Assembly (NCBI GenBank): GCA_947630045.1
Contig: CANRGC010000015.1
Location: 1-45,890 of the forward strand
Source of the DNA: Candidatus Gastranaerophilales bacterium
GTDB taxonomy: Bacteria > Cyanobacteriota > Vampirovibrionia > Gastranaerophilales > Gastranaerophilaceae
Length of the DNA: 45,890 nucleotides
Direction of reading: 5' to 3'
Shown here in pieces: positions 14,741 through 23,406 of this stretch (within the stretch, counting starts at the first letter, position 1; each line of letters opens with the position of its first letter). The position numbers were made by a program, and so were the translations under genes. The notes under the pieces are model-generated. The model saw only the letters and a list, made by a program, of their open reading frames with translations, did no database searches and was not told where the DNA came from.

Positions 14741-16597
14741 ATGAAAACGGAATTAAAAATTAATATTAACGAGGAAAAAGAAAAAGCCATTCAATTGGTT
14801 AAAGAACAGGGAAGAAGAATTTTAGTCTGCGCTTCAACAGGCTGTATTGCAAACGGCGCTTTGGAGTTAATTGAAGAATTTAAAAAACTCGGCGCAAATG
14901 TCGGCGTTTTGGGGCAAAAAGATAAAATGTCCGTTATTCCCACAGGCTGTATCGGCTTTTGCGAACAGGGCGTTTTGGTTGTAATTCCCGACAGAAAAAT
15001 AACATACGTTCATGTTAAAAAAGAAGACGTTAAAGAAATTTATGAGTCTTTTGTTAATGATACGGTTGTAGAAAGGCTCTTATACGTTGATCCCGCTTTA
15101 AACAAACCCATTGTTAACAACGAAGAAATCAATTTTTATAAAAAACAAACAAGAACCGCTCTTAAAAATTGCGGTCATATTAATCCGGAAAGTCTGGATG
15201 AAGCGCTTTCCGTGGGCGCATATGCGGCGCTTGCAAAAGTCCTTGAGATAAATGATCAAGAGTATGTAATAAAAGAAATTGAAGACTCAGGACTTAGAGG
15301 CAGAGGCGGCGGCGGTTTTGCCACAGGCAAGAAATGGAGAAGCGTATACAGACATCAGGGCGGAAAATCTTATGTAATCTGTAATGGTGACGAAGGCGAC
15401 CCCGGAGCATTTATGGACAGAAGCGTCATGGAAGATGACCCCCATAAACTTCTTGAAGGAATGGCAATTGCGGCGTTTGCTGTAGGAGCCGACGAAGCTT
15501 ATATTTATGTAAGAGCCGAATATCCTCTTGCAATCAAGCGCTTGAGAAAAGCCATAAACGACGCTGAAAAAAGAGGTTTCTTGGGCAAAAATATTTTAGG
15601 CACTGATTTTAATTTGAAAATTAACATAAGAGAAGGCGCCGGCGCATTTGTTTGCGGTGAATCATCAGCCCTAATCGCTTCAATTGAAGGCGAACGTGGA
15701 ATGCCGCGTCCCAAAAACATTCATATGGCTGAATGCGGCTTATTCAAACGACCAACCTTATTAAACAATGTTGAAACGTTTGCAAACGTTCCTTTGATTA
15801 TTTTAAACGGTGCAAAATGGTTTAGTTCAATGGGAACGGAAAAATCAAAAGGCACAAAAACCTTTGCTCTCACAGGCGAAGTAAACAATACGGGGCTTAT
15901 CGAAGTTCCGATGAACACAACTTTAAGACAGATAGTTTTTGACCTCGGGGGCGGAATAAGAAACGGTAAAAAATTTAAAGCCGTTCAAATAGGGGGTCCA
16001 TCCGGCGGTTGTTTAACCGAAGAACATCTTGATATGCCGATGGATTATGACAAACTCGTTGAAGTCGGCGCAATGGTGGGTTCAGGCGGACTTGTTGTTA
16101 TGAATGAAGACACCTGTATTGTTGAAGTTGCAAGATTTTTTATGAATTTTACCTGCAACGAGTCTTGCGGAAAATGTACGCCATGCCGTGAAGGCACAAA
16201 AAATATGCTCCATATTTTGGAAAAAATTGTTAAAGGCGAAGGCACCATGGAAGATTTAGACAGGCTTGAAGCTTTGGCTCAAGTTATTAAACAAGGCTCT
16301 CTTTGTGGTCTTGGAAAATCTGCTCCAAACCCTGTTTTGTCTACGCTTAAATATTTCAGAGATGAATATATTGCTCATATTAAAGACAAAAAATGCCCTG
16401 CCGGTGTTTGCAAAAGCCTTAAAACAATAACTATCAACCCTGACCTTTGCAAGGGCTGCACAAAGTGTGCAAGAAATTGTCCGGTTGGCGCAATTGAAGG
16501 CACGGTTAAAAACCCGCACAAAATTGACCAAAGTAAATGTATAAAATGCGGCGCTTGTATTACAAATTGCCCGTTTAAAGCAATATCATGCAATTAA
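14741..16597 (+). CDS. hydB: Hydrogenase flavin/NAD(H) subunit, NuoF-like
   Basis: 618 residues. N-terminal thioredoxin-like [2Fe-2S] domain (CASTGC and PTGCIGFCEQG), then the NuoF core: NADH/FMN glycine-rich loop SGLRGRGGGGFATGKKW, FMN motif CNGDEGDPGAFMDR, the SLBB domain, and the [4Fe-4S] motif ESCGKCTPCREG. The C-terminus adds a two-cluster ferredoxin domain (CKGCTKCARNCPVGAI and CIKCGACITNCPFKAI). This is the HydB layout of electron-bifurcating hydrogenases, coupling NADH and reduced ferredoxin to H2. It lies between hydC and hydA. Confidence 0.94.
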   Translation: MKTELKININEEKEKAIQLVKEQGRRILVCASTGCIANGALELIEEFKKLGANVGVLGQKDKMSVIPTGCIGFCEQGVLVVIPDRKITYVHVKKEDVKEIYESFVNDTVVERLLYVDPALNKPIVNNEEINFYKKQTRTALKNCGHINPESLDEALSVGAYAALAKVLEINDQEYVIKEIEDSGLRGRGGGGFATGKKWRSVYRHQGGKSYVICNGDEGDPGAFMDRSVMEDDPHKLLEGMAIAAFAVGADEAYIYVRAEYPLAIKRLRKAINDAEKRGFLGKNILGTDFNLKINIREGAGAFVCGESSALIASIEGERGMPRPKNIHMAECGLFKRPTLLNNVETFANVPLIILNGAKWFSSMGTEKSKGTKTFALTGEVNNTGLIEVPMNTTLRQIVFDLGGGIRNGKKFKAVQIGGPSGGCLTEEHLDMPMDYDKLVEVGAMVGSGGLVVMNEDTCIVEVARFFMNFTCNESCGKCTPCREGTKNMLHILEKIVKGEGTMEDLDRLEALAQVIKQGSLCGLGKSAPNPVLSTLKYFRDEYIAHIKDKKCPAGVCKSLKTITINPDLCKGCTKCARNCPVGAIEGTVKNPHKIDQSKCIKCGACITNCPFKAISCN

Positions 16598-16613
16598 GAA
16601 GGATTTAATCAAA

Positions 16614-18356
16614 ATGACTGATAAAGAAACAATGTTTATAGACAACATAGAAGTTGAAATTAAAGGCGAAAAAACGGTTTTAGAGGTTGCAAAAAATGCC
16701 GGAATTGAAATTCCCACTTTTTGTTACAGACCCGATTTAACCCAGTTCGGAGCATGCAGAATGTGTGTTGTTGAACAGGAAGGAAGGGGAATTCAAGCTT
16801 CTTGTACAATGCCCCCGAAAGCCGGTATGAAAATTTTTACAAATACAAAAAAAGTCAGAAATATAAGAAAAACAATTCTTGAACTTTTGCTTGCGCACCA
16901 TGACAGAGAATGCACAACATGTTCCAAATCGGGCATGTGCGAACTTCAAAAATATTCTTTTGAATATGGAATTACGGATATTCCGTATGTCAAAATGAAA
17001 GAAGAAGAAAAATTAAAAGTTGATTCTTCAAGCGTTTCTATCGTTCGTGATATGAATAAATGTATTTTATGCGGCGCTTGTGTCAGAGCATGCAGCGAAT
17101 TTCAAGGAATTGGAGTTTTGGGCTTTTCGGAAAGAGGCTCTCACACCCATGTTCAGCCAATGGCGGGAAAACCGCTTAAAGATGTTGACTGTGTAAATTG
17201 CGGTCAGTGCGCTTCCGTTTGTCCGACAGGTGCTCTTACAATTAAAGATGACACGGAAAAAGCTTTTGATTTAATTTATGACCCGAACGTAAAAACGGTT
17301 GTTCAAATTGCCCCGTCAGTCAGAGTTGCGCTGGGCGAAATGTTTGGGCTTAAGGCGGGCGATAATTCAATTAAGAAAATTTATGCTGCCGCAAGAAAAA
17401 TCGGTTTTGACTTGATTTTCGACACAAATTTTTCAGCAGATTTAACAATTATGGAAGAAGCAAACGAATTTGTGGAAAGACTGACCAAAGGTGAAAATCT
17501 TCCCTTATTTACTTCTTGCTGCCCCGCTTGGGTAAGATATATGGAAATTAACCACCCTGATATGTTAAATCATCTTTCAAGCTGCAAATCTCCTCAAGGA
17601 ATGCTCTCTCCGCTCATGAAAGAGCTTGTTCCTCAATATTATGAAGGTTACACAAAAGAAAATATTAAAGTTGTTTCAATTATGCCTTGCACGGCAAAGA
17701 AATTTGAAGCAAAAAGAGAACAGTTGAAAAATGAAACCGATGTTGTTTTAACCACGGTTGAATTCGCCAAAATGATAAGAGCAAAGGGAATAAACTTTGA
17801 TAAACTTGAAGGCGAAGAAGCAAATTCTCCTTTCGGTCAATATTCAGGCGGCGGAACGATTTTCGGAGCTTCAGGCGGTGTTGCCGAAGCCGCACTAAGA
17901 ACCGCATACAATATGGCAACGGGTGAAAATCTTCCAAACCTCGATGTTATGCCGTTAAGAGGGGTTGACGGAGCTTCACGTTCAAAAGAAGCAACCGTTG
18001 ATATTAAAGGCAAACAGGTAAAAATAAGAGTTGTTTCCACCTTAAAAGAAGCTGAAATTGCAGTTCGTGAAGTTAAGTCGGGCAAAGCCGATTTTCAACT
18101 TCTTGAAGTAATGGCATGCCCCGGAGGGTGCATAAACGGCGGCGGACAACCGACAGCATGCCACGATGTAAACATCAAAAATGAAAGAGCACAGGGCTTA
18201 TATACCGAGGACAAAAATCTTCCCGTAAGAAATTGTCATGAAAACCCTGATATTATAAGGGTTTATAAAGAATTTCTCGAAAAACCCGCTTCAAAGAAGA
18301 GCCACGAACTTTTACATACTACATATTCCAAAGTTCCTCTTAAAGAACTTGTGTAG
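16614..18356 (+). CDS. hydA: [FeFe] hydrogenase catalytic subunit
   Basis: 580 residues, soluble. N-terminal [2Fe-2S] domain (CYRPDLTQFGACRMC), the His-ligated [4Fe-4S] motif (HHDRECTTCSKSGMC), two [4Fe-4S] clusters (CILCGACVRAC, CVNCGQCASVC), then the H-cluster motifs L1 TSCCPAW (300-306), L2 MPCTAKKFE (from 357) and L3 MACPGGCINGGGQP (500-513), and the small-subunit-like C-terminus. All catalytic cysteines are present. This is an M3-type group A hydrogenase; with hydB and hydC it probably forms a trimeric bifurcating complex. AAGGA precedes ATG 16614. The maturases HydE, HydF and HydG are not in this window. Confidence 0.96.
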   Translation: MTDKETMFIDNIEVEIKGEKTVLEVAKNAGIEIPTFCYRPDLTQFGACRMCVVEQEGRGIQASCTMPPKAGMKIFTNTKKVRNIRKTILELLLAHHDRECTTCSKSGMCELQKYSFEYGITDIPYVKMKEEEKLKVDSSSVSIVRDMNKCILCGACVRACSEFQGIGVLGFSERGSHTHVQPMAGKPLKDVDCVNCGQCASVCPTGALTIKDDTEKAFDLIYDPNVKTVVQIAPSVRVALGEMFGLKAGDNSIKKIYAAARKIGFDLIFDTNFSADLTIMEEANEFVERLTKGENLPLFTSCCPAWVRYMEINHPDMLNHLSSCKSPQGMLSPLMKELVPQYYEGYTKENIKVVSIMPCTAKKFEAKREQLKNETDVVLTTVEFAKMIRAKGINFDKLEGEEANSPFGQYSGGGTIFGASGGVAEAALRTAYNMATGENLPNLDVMPLRGVDGASRSKEATVDIKGKQVKIRVVSTLKEAEIAVREVKSGKADFQLLEVMACPGGCINGGGQPTACHDVNIKNERAQGLYTEDKNLPVRNCHENPDIIRVYKEFLEKPASKKSHELLHTTYSKVPLKELV

Positions 18357-18407
18357 ATATAAAATGTTTTAATATCTTAACTTTCATTAAACAAAAATCT
18401 TATTTTG

Positions 18408-18436
18408 TTGACATTAGCCCCTTTTTTTTAGACAAT
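18408..18436 (+). promoter_or_regulatory. Sigma-70 promoter of the rpmF-plsX-fab operon
   Basis: -35 TTGACA (18408-18413), a 17-nt spacer containing a T8 run, and -10 GACAAT (18431-18436, 4 of 6). The predicted leader is about 60 nt long with AAGGA before rpmF. Confidence 0.55.
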
Positions 18437-18504
18437 GGGTAATGTGACAGATTTTGTTCGCATAAAATAAACACAAAATAAAAACTATATAAGGAAAAAT
18501 TAAA

Positions 18505-18855
18505 ATGGCAGTACCAAAAAAGAGAACGGGTAAATCAGCACAAGCTAAAAGAAGAGCTAATTGGAAAGCTACGATTCCCGCTACAACAAAATGTTCAAAT
18601 TGCGGCGCAGTTGTTTTAACACACACTGTTTGTCCGGAATGCGGTTCATACAAAGGGAAAGTAGTTTCAATTAAAAATCCTAATTATAAAGAAGAAACAA
18701 AACCCGAAGCAAAAGTTGAAGAAAAACCAAAAGCAAAAAGAACAAGAAAGCCGAAAACGGAAGAAGCTAAAAATACCGAAGTAAAAGAAACAAAAGCAGA
18801 AGAAGTTAAGGCAGAAACTGTTTCAGAAGAAACGGAAACAAAAACAGAAGAATAA
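18505..18855 (+). CDS. rpmF: 50S ribosomal protein L32 with long acidic/basic tail
   Basis: The first 57 or so residues are L32: MAVPKKRTGKSAQAKRR, then a zinc ribbon CSNCG...CPECG with two C-x2-C pairs. The protein then continues for nearly 60 more residues of Lys, Glu, Ala and Thr, doubling the usual L32 length. No stop or frameshift separates the two parts and the tail keeps the same codon usage, so it looks genuine. L32 sits near the peptidyl transferase region; the tail would protrude from the ribosome. It leads the fatty-acid operon as in many bacteria. Confidence 0.93.
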   Translation: MAVPKKRTGKSAQAKRRANWKATIPATTKCSNCGAVVLTHTVCPECGSYKGKVVSIKNPNYKEETKPEAKVEEKPKAKRTRKPKTEEAKNTEVKETKAEEVKAETVSEETETKTEE

Positions 18856-18883
18856 ATCAACTTAATTTATTGGGGAATTTAGT

Positions 18884-19933
18884 ATGACGAGAATAGCAAT
18901 AGACGCTATGGGTGGAGATTATGCTCCCGCAGCAATAGTTGACGGGGCAGTTTGGGCAGCACTTGATTACGGTGTCCAAATTGAACTTGTCGGAAAAGAA
19001 GACGAGATAAATGCGGAACTTTCCAGAATTTCAAAGAAAGGGATAAATTCAAACCGTGGCGGCTATTTCAAACATAAAATAAAAGTTGATTTATCAAATC
19101 TTGATATAAAGGTAACAAACGCTGAAGAAGTTATTGAAATGGGCGAAGCCGTCGGTCAAGCCATCCGAAAAAAGAGAAAATCTTCTATCGTGCTTGCGGT
19201 TGACGCTGTTTCAAGCGGTTCTTCAGACGCTGTTGTTGCCGCAGGTTCCACAGGTGCGGCTATGGCGGCAAGTTTGTTCGGGCTTGGAAGATTAACGGGA
19301 ATTGAAAGACCCGCAATAGCTCTCACGTTGCCCACTATCAAAAAACCGTTTGTTTTGCTTGACGCAGGCGCAAACAGTTCTTGCACGCCCGAAATGCTTT
19401 ATCAGTTTGCCCTTATGGGAACAACTTTTGTCAAAAGTGTTTACGGATATGAAAATCCGTCCGTCGGCGTTTTAAATATCGGCGAAGAAGCCGGAAAGGG
19501 AAATGAGCTTGTTCAAACAATATACAAAATGCTTGAAGAAAATAAAGACGGAATGAATTTTGTCGGGAATGTTGAAGGCAAAGAAATCTTTAAAGGCACT
19601 TGCGATGTTGTTGTTTGCGACGGTTTCGTCGGAAATGTTGCTCTTAAAACCGTTGAGGGTACTTCTTCAATGCTTTTAAGCATGATAAGACAAGAATTTG
19701 GCGCAAATATAATTTCAAAAGTGATTGGTTTGCTTGCAAAACCTTTCATGAAAAGAATATACAAAAGAATTAACTATGAAGAATTTGGCGGTGCATTGCT
19801 TCTCGGCGTAAAAGGCATAACTGTTATTGCACATGGCAGAAGCACTTCTTATGCTATTAAAAATGCCGTCAGAGTTGCAAAAGAAGCTGTTGAAACAGGT
19901 GTAAATAAAAAAATATCCGAATTTTTTCAATAG
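18884..19933 (+). CDS. plsX: Phosphate acyltransferase PlsX
   Basis: Makes acyl-phosphate from acyl-ACP for phospholipid synthesis at the membrane surface. 349 residues. The family start DAMGGDYAP, the EEVIEMGEAV region, AGSTGAAMAAS and the VVCDGFVGNVALKT motif are all present. A somewhat lengthened loop at about 46-66 (SKKGINSNRGGYFKHK) is unusual. GGGGA precedes the ATG. It lies between rpmF and fabH in an unbroken operon. Confidence 0.96.
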   Translation: MTRIAIDAMGGDYAPAAIVDGAVWAALDYGVQIELVGKEDEINAELSRISKKGINSNRGGYFKHKIKVDLSNLDIKVTNAEEVIEMGEAVGQAIRKKRKSSIVLAVDAVSSGSSDAVVAAGSTGAAMAASLFGLGRLTGIERPAIALTLPTIKKPFVLLDAGANSSCTPEMLYQFALMGTTFVKSVYGYENPSVGVLNIGEEAGKGNELVQTIYKMLEENKDGMNFVGNVEGKEIFKGTCDVVVCDGFVGNVALKTVEGTSSMLLSMIRQEFGANIISKVIGLLAKPFMKRIYKRINYEEFGGALLLGVKGITVIAHGRSTSYAIKNAVRVAKEAVETGVNKKISEFFQ

Positions 19934-19950
19934 TTCTCAAGGATAAAAAA

Positions 19951-20955
19951 ATGAGTTTTAAACCGATACAAATATTATCAATCGGAAAAGCGGTTCCAAA
20001 GGCGGTCATTACAAATGACGATTTAACAAAAATTTTGGATACTTCCGATGAGTGGATATCAACAAGAACGGGCATAAAGCAAAGACATGTTGCAAGCGGA
20101 GATGAAAACGCTACAACTTTTGGCATTGAGGCAGCGAAAGAGGCTCTTTTAAAAGCAAATTTAAAAGGTTCCGACATTGATGTTATTGTTGTTGCCGCTT
20201 CAAATCCTTTCAGTGTTTACCCTTCCACGGCTTGTTGCATTCAAGAAGCAATCGGTGCAAAAAATGCCGTTGCGTTTGATATAACCGCAGCATGCACGGG
20301 CATGCTTTATGCGCTTGAAATCGGAAGAAGCTTAATTTCCGGCGGAAAATATAAAAACGTTCTTCTGGTTGCAACCGATACAAACTCTAAATTTGTTGAT
20401 TGGAAAGACAGAGCTACCTGTGTTTTATTCGGAGACGCAGCCGCTTCAATAATTTTAACCGAAGCAAGTGACGGGGTTGATGACATTTTGGGAATTAACC
20501 TTTATTCGGACGGGTCTGTCGGAAAAAACATTGAAATGAACTTCAAAGGTGATAATTGCCCGCTTGTTGAGCCTTCAACTTTAGGAAAAAATAAAATCAC
20601 CATGAATGGCAAAGAAGTTTATAAATTCGTTGTGCAAACCCTTCCTGACGCAATTATGAAATGTCTTGATGACGTTAATCTTCAGCCGAAAGATATTGAT
20701 TATCTTGTTCCTCATCAGGCAAATTACAGAATTATAGAAGGTCTTCAACACAGGTTAGAATTTTTGGATGATAAAGTTATCGTAAATATTGATAAATACG
20801 GTAATACATCCGCAGCTTCCGTTCCTCTCGCTTTATATGAAGGGCTTGAAACGGGAAAAATAAAAACCCCGTCAAAAGTTCTTTTGTGCGCTTTTGGGGC
20901 GGGAATGACCTGGGGCGCTGCGGTTGTAAACTTGAGAGAAGGTTTAAACAAATGA
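19951..20955 (+). CDS. fabH: Beta-ketoacyl-ACP synthase III
   Basis: Starts fatty acid synthesis by condensing acetyl-CoA with malonyl-ACP. 334 residues. The catalytic triad is Cys115 (ITAACTGM), His255 (VPHQAN) and Asn285 (YGNTSAA). The start-domain signature DEWISTRTGIKQR is at 33-45. AAGGA lies upstream of the ATG, and it begins 17 bp after plsX. It supplies the acetoacetyl-ACP used by fabG downstream. Confidence 0.97.
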   Translation: MSFKPIQILSIGKAVPKAVITNDDLTKILDTSDEWISTRTGIKQRHVASGDENATTFGIEAAKEALLKANLKGSDIDVIVVAASNPFSVYPSTACCIQEAIGAKNAVAFDITAACTGMLYALEIGRSLISGGKYKNVLLVATDTNSKFVDWKDRATCVLFGDAAASIILTEASDGVDDILGINLYSDGSVGKNIEMNFKGDNCPLVEPSTLGKNKITMNGKEVYKFVVQTLPDAIMKCLDDVNLQPKDIDYLVPHQANYRIIEGLQHRLEFLDDKVIVNIDKYGNTSAASVPLALYEGLETGKIKTPSKVLLCAFGAGMTWGAAVVNLREGLNK

Positions 20956-20971
20956 AATGGAGCTTAGATTA

Positions 20972-21925
20972 ATGGGTAAAATTGCTTTTATGTTTCCCGG
21001 ACAAGGGGCACAGGCTGTTTCTATGGGGCGTGATTTATATGAAAATTCGCAGGCTGCAAAAGAAGTATTCGAAACAGCAAACAAAGTTTTAAATAAAGAT
21101 ATTAAAAAACTTTGTTTCGAAGGTCCCGAGGAAGACTTAAAGCAAACAATAAACACCCAAAGCTGCCTTTTAACCGTTTCCATTGCGGCTTATGAAGCGT
21201 TTACGGAAAAAATAAACATAACTCCAAATTTCACTCTCGGTCATTCCCTCGGTGAATATTCAGCTATGTACGTTTCAAAAGTTATGGATATAAATAACGT
21301 TTTAAGAGCAATTCAAAAAAGGTCAGAAGTTATGCAAAGCGCTTGTCTTGCTTCAAAACAAGGGGGCATGGCGGCAATATTAGGCTCAAGCGAAGATGTT
21401 ATAAAAGAGTGTATTGAAAAGGCTTCAACAAAAGGTTTGGTCAGCATTGCCAATTATAATGAACCAAATCAAATTGTTATAACCGGCGAATTGGAAGCTG
21501 TGAGCTATGCGGGCGAATTGATTAAAGAAAAAGGCGCAAGAAAGGTTATTCCGCTTGCCGTATCGGGCGGGTTCCATTCAAAATTAATGGAAAGCGCCAC
21601 AAATGAATTTGTTGACTTTGTAAAAACGCTTGAAATCAACGACGCAACTATTCCGGTTGTGACAAATGTTGATACTGAATTTACTACAAAAGCCTCTGAT
21701 TTTATCAAAAAAATGCCAATTCAAATTTCAAACAGCGTATATTGGACTCAATCAATTCAAAAACTTCTTCTTGAAGGGGTTGATACTTTTATTGAATTCG
21801 GTTCCGGAAAAGTTTTGTCGGGCTTAAACAGAAAAATTTGCCCGCCTGAAGTAAAAACATACAATGTTGGCGATATGGCGTCTTTGAATGCTACTTTGGA
21901 CGCACTTAATTTAGTTAATGTATAA
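20972..21925 (+). CDS. fabD: Malonyl-CoA:ACP transacylase
   Basis: Moves malonyl from CoA to ACP. Counting from ATG 20972 (317 residues), the nucleophile elbow GHSLGEYSA has Ser92 and the catalytic His202 lies in GFHSK; the FPGQGAQ motif is near the N-terminus. An in-frame ATG at 20957 would add five residues, but GGAG at 20959-20962 sits 9 nt before ATG 20972, so the inner start is chosen. It lies 16 bp after fabH and 11 bp before fabG. Confidence 0.96.
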   Translation: MGKIAFMFPGQGAQAVSMGRDLYENSQAAKEVFETANKVLNKDIKKLCFEGPEEDLKQTINTQSCLLTVSIAAYEAFTEKINITPNFTLGHSLGEYSAMYVSKVMDINNVLRAIQKRSEVMQSACLASKQGGMAAILGSSEDVIKECIEKASTKGLVSIANYNEPNQIVITGELEAVSYAGELIKEKGARKVIPLAVSGGFHSKLMESATNEFVDFVKTLEINDATIPVVTNVDTEFTTKASDFIKKMPIQISNSVYWTQSIQKLLLEGVDTFIEFGSGKVLSGLNRKICPPEVKTYNVGDMASLNATLDALNLVNV

Positions 21926-21936
21926 GGAGAAAAATT

Positions 21937-22665
21937 ATGTCAGAAAATAAAGTTGCTCTTGTAACCGGTGCTTCCAGAGGAATTGGGAGACAGTGTGCAA
22001 TTGAGCTTGCAAAAGCCGGTCTTGATATTATTATAAACTATGCCGGAAACGAAGAAGCCGCAAATAAAACTCTTGAAGAAATTAAAGCGCTCGGCGTTAA
22101 GGCGGTTGCAAAAAAATTCAACGTTGCCGATAAAGAGGCGGTTGAAGCTGCAATCAAAGAAATAATGGACGAATTCGGACGAATTGATGTTCTTGTTAAC
22201 AATGCCGGAATTACCCGTGACGGGCTTTTCATGCGAATGAACGAAACCCAATGGCTTGATGTTATAAACACAAATTTAAATTCCGCATATTATGTTACAA
22301 ACCCCGTTTCAAAAATTATGATTAAACAAAGAAGCGGTTCTATCGTTAATATGGCAAGCATTTCAGGTATTTATGGCAATATGGGTCAAGCAAATTATTC
22401 AACCGCAAAAGCCGGACTTATCGGTTTTACAAAAGCTCTTGCAAAAGAACTCGCTTCAAGAAATATAAGAGTAAACGCCGTTGCACCGGGGTTTGTACAA
22501 ACTGATATGACAAAAGATTTGCCTCAGGAAGCCATTATTGAAAGAATTCCTTTAAAAAGGCTTGGCGAACCTAAAGACATCGCCCTTGCGGTTAAATTTT
22601 TGGCAGTTGACACTGATTACGTTACAGGACAGGTATTATCGGTAGATGGCGGGCTTGTTATTTAA
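21937..22665 (+). CDS. fabG: 3-oxoacyl-ACP reductase
   Basis: NADPH-dependent reduction of 3-oxoacyl-ACP. 242 residues of the classical short-chain dehydrogenase type: cofactor loop TGASRGIGR, NNAG, and the Ser-Tyr154-Lys158 active site (YSTAK). AAGGAG precedes the ATG. acpP and fabF, which often follow, are absent; instead an ankyrin-repeat gene begins inside its last 20 bases. Confidence 0.96.
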   Translation: MSENKVALVTGASRGIGRQCAIELAKAGLDIIINYAGNEEAANKTLEEIKALGVKAVAKKFNVADKEAVEAAIKEIMDEFGRIDVLVNNAGITRDGLFMRMNETQWLDVINTNLNSAYYVTNPVSKIMIKQRSGSIVNMASISGIYGNMGQANYSTAKAGLIGFTKALAKELASRNIRVNAVAPGFVQTDMTKDLPQEAIIERIPLKRLGEPKDIALAVKFLAVDTDYVTGQVLSVDGGLVI

Positions 22666-23299
22666 AAAAGTTTTCATAACTTTATTCTTTTTGGCAATTT
22701 TTTGCCTTAGCGGGGAATGTTTTGAGTCAAGCTTTCCTTTCCCTTTTGAATTCGGACATTCAAGCGATATTTATCTTGATGTAAAAAAACCCGAAACAAA
22801 AGAAACAAGGCAAAAAGCCCAGATTGCCAATGATATTATTGTGCAAAAGGGAATTTCAAAAGAGCCCAAACACTTTATCCAATACATTAAAGACAACGAT
22901 ATTGAAGCGGTAAAATTGCTTCTGGATGCGGGCTTTAACCCAAACACATCAATTAATGCCAACTATCCGATTTATTATGCGGTTAAATATAAAAGATATG
23001 AAATCTTAAAATTGCTCATTGAATATGGCGCAGAGCTTAAAATTGAGGTTTGCGCCCCGTTAAGAATGGCAATTCAACATCATGATTATAAGTCTGCTAA
23101 ACTTTTGATAGAAAACGGTGCCGATGTTAATTATTATGACGGAATTTTAGACGAATATGTTTTATATACGGCAATAAAAGAAAAAGAATACGGTCTTGCA
23201 AGATTGATGATTGAAAGAGGCGCAAAAATGGATCCTAAATCTTACAGCGCAATTAAAAAGAAAAAACTCGAAAGAGTTATGGGATTAGATATAGATTAG
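22646..23299 (+). CDS. Exported ankyrin-repeat protein
   Basis: 217 residues with a plausible signal sequence (hydrophobic 6-22, ending near SGECFES), then at least four ankyrin repeats from about 70: DIEAVKLLLDAGFNPN, RYEILKLLIEYGAELK, DYKSAKLLIENGADVN, EYGLARLMIERGAKMD. Ankyrin stacks mediate protein binding; in this protein they would lie outside the cytoplasm. The start overlaps the fabG 3' end by 20 bp, so it is translated from the fatty-acid operon, although a functional link is not evident. TTG at 22655 is an alternative start. Confidence 0.83.
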   Translation: MAGLLFKKVFITLFFLAIFCLSGECFESSFPFPFEFGHSSDIYLDVKKPETKETRQKAQIANDIIVQKGISKEPKHFIQYIKDNDIEAVKLLLDAGFNPNTSINANYPIYYAVKYKRYEILKLLIEYGAELKIEVCAPLRMAIQHHDYKSAKLLIENGADVNYYDGILDEYVLYTAIKEKEYGLARLMIERGAKMDPKSYSAIKKKKLERVMGLDID

Positions 23300-23406
23300 T
23301 TGTTATATTAAGAAAAATTAACTTAAGTATGCCAATTTAATGTAAAAATTTTGAAAAATTTCGTGAAGTGTGCCATTCTATTTGTTGTAAAGGGAAATTA
23401 TTCAAG

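Noticed and set aside
14246-16597. Respiratory complex I NuoE/NuoF
   Set aside because: No other nuo genes; the [FeFe] hydrogenase gene follows and the flavin subunit has hydrogenase-type extra cluster domains.
18414-18653. Minus-strand frame over the rpmF promoter and start
   Set aside because: Opposes the certain rpmF gene and has no family signal.
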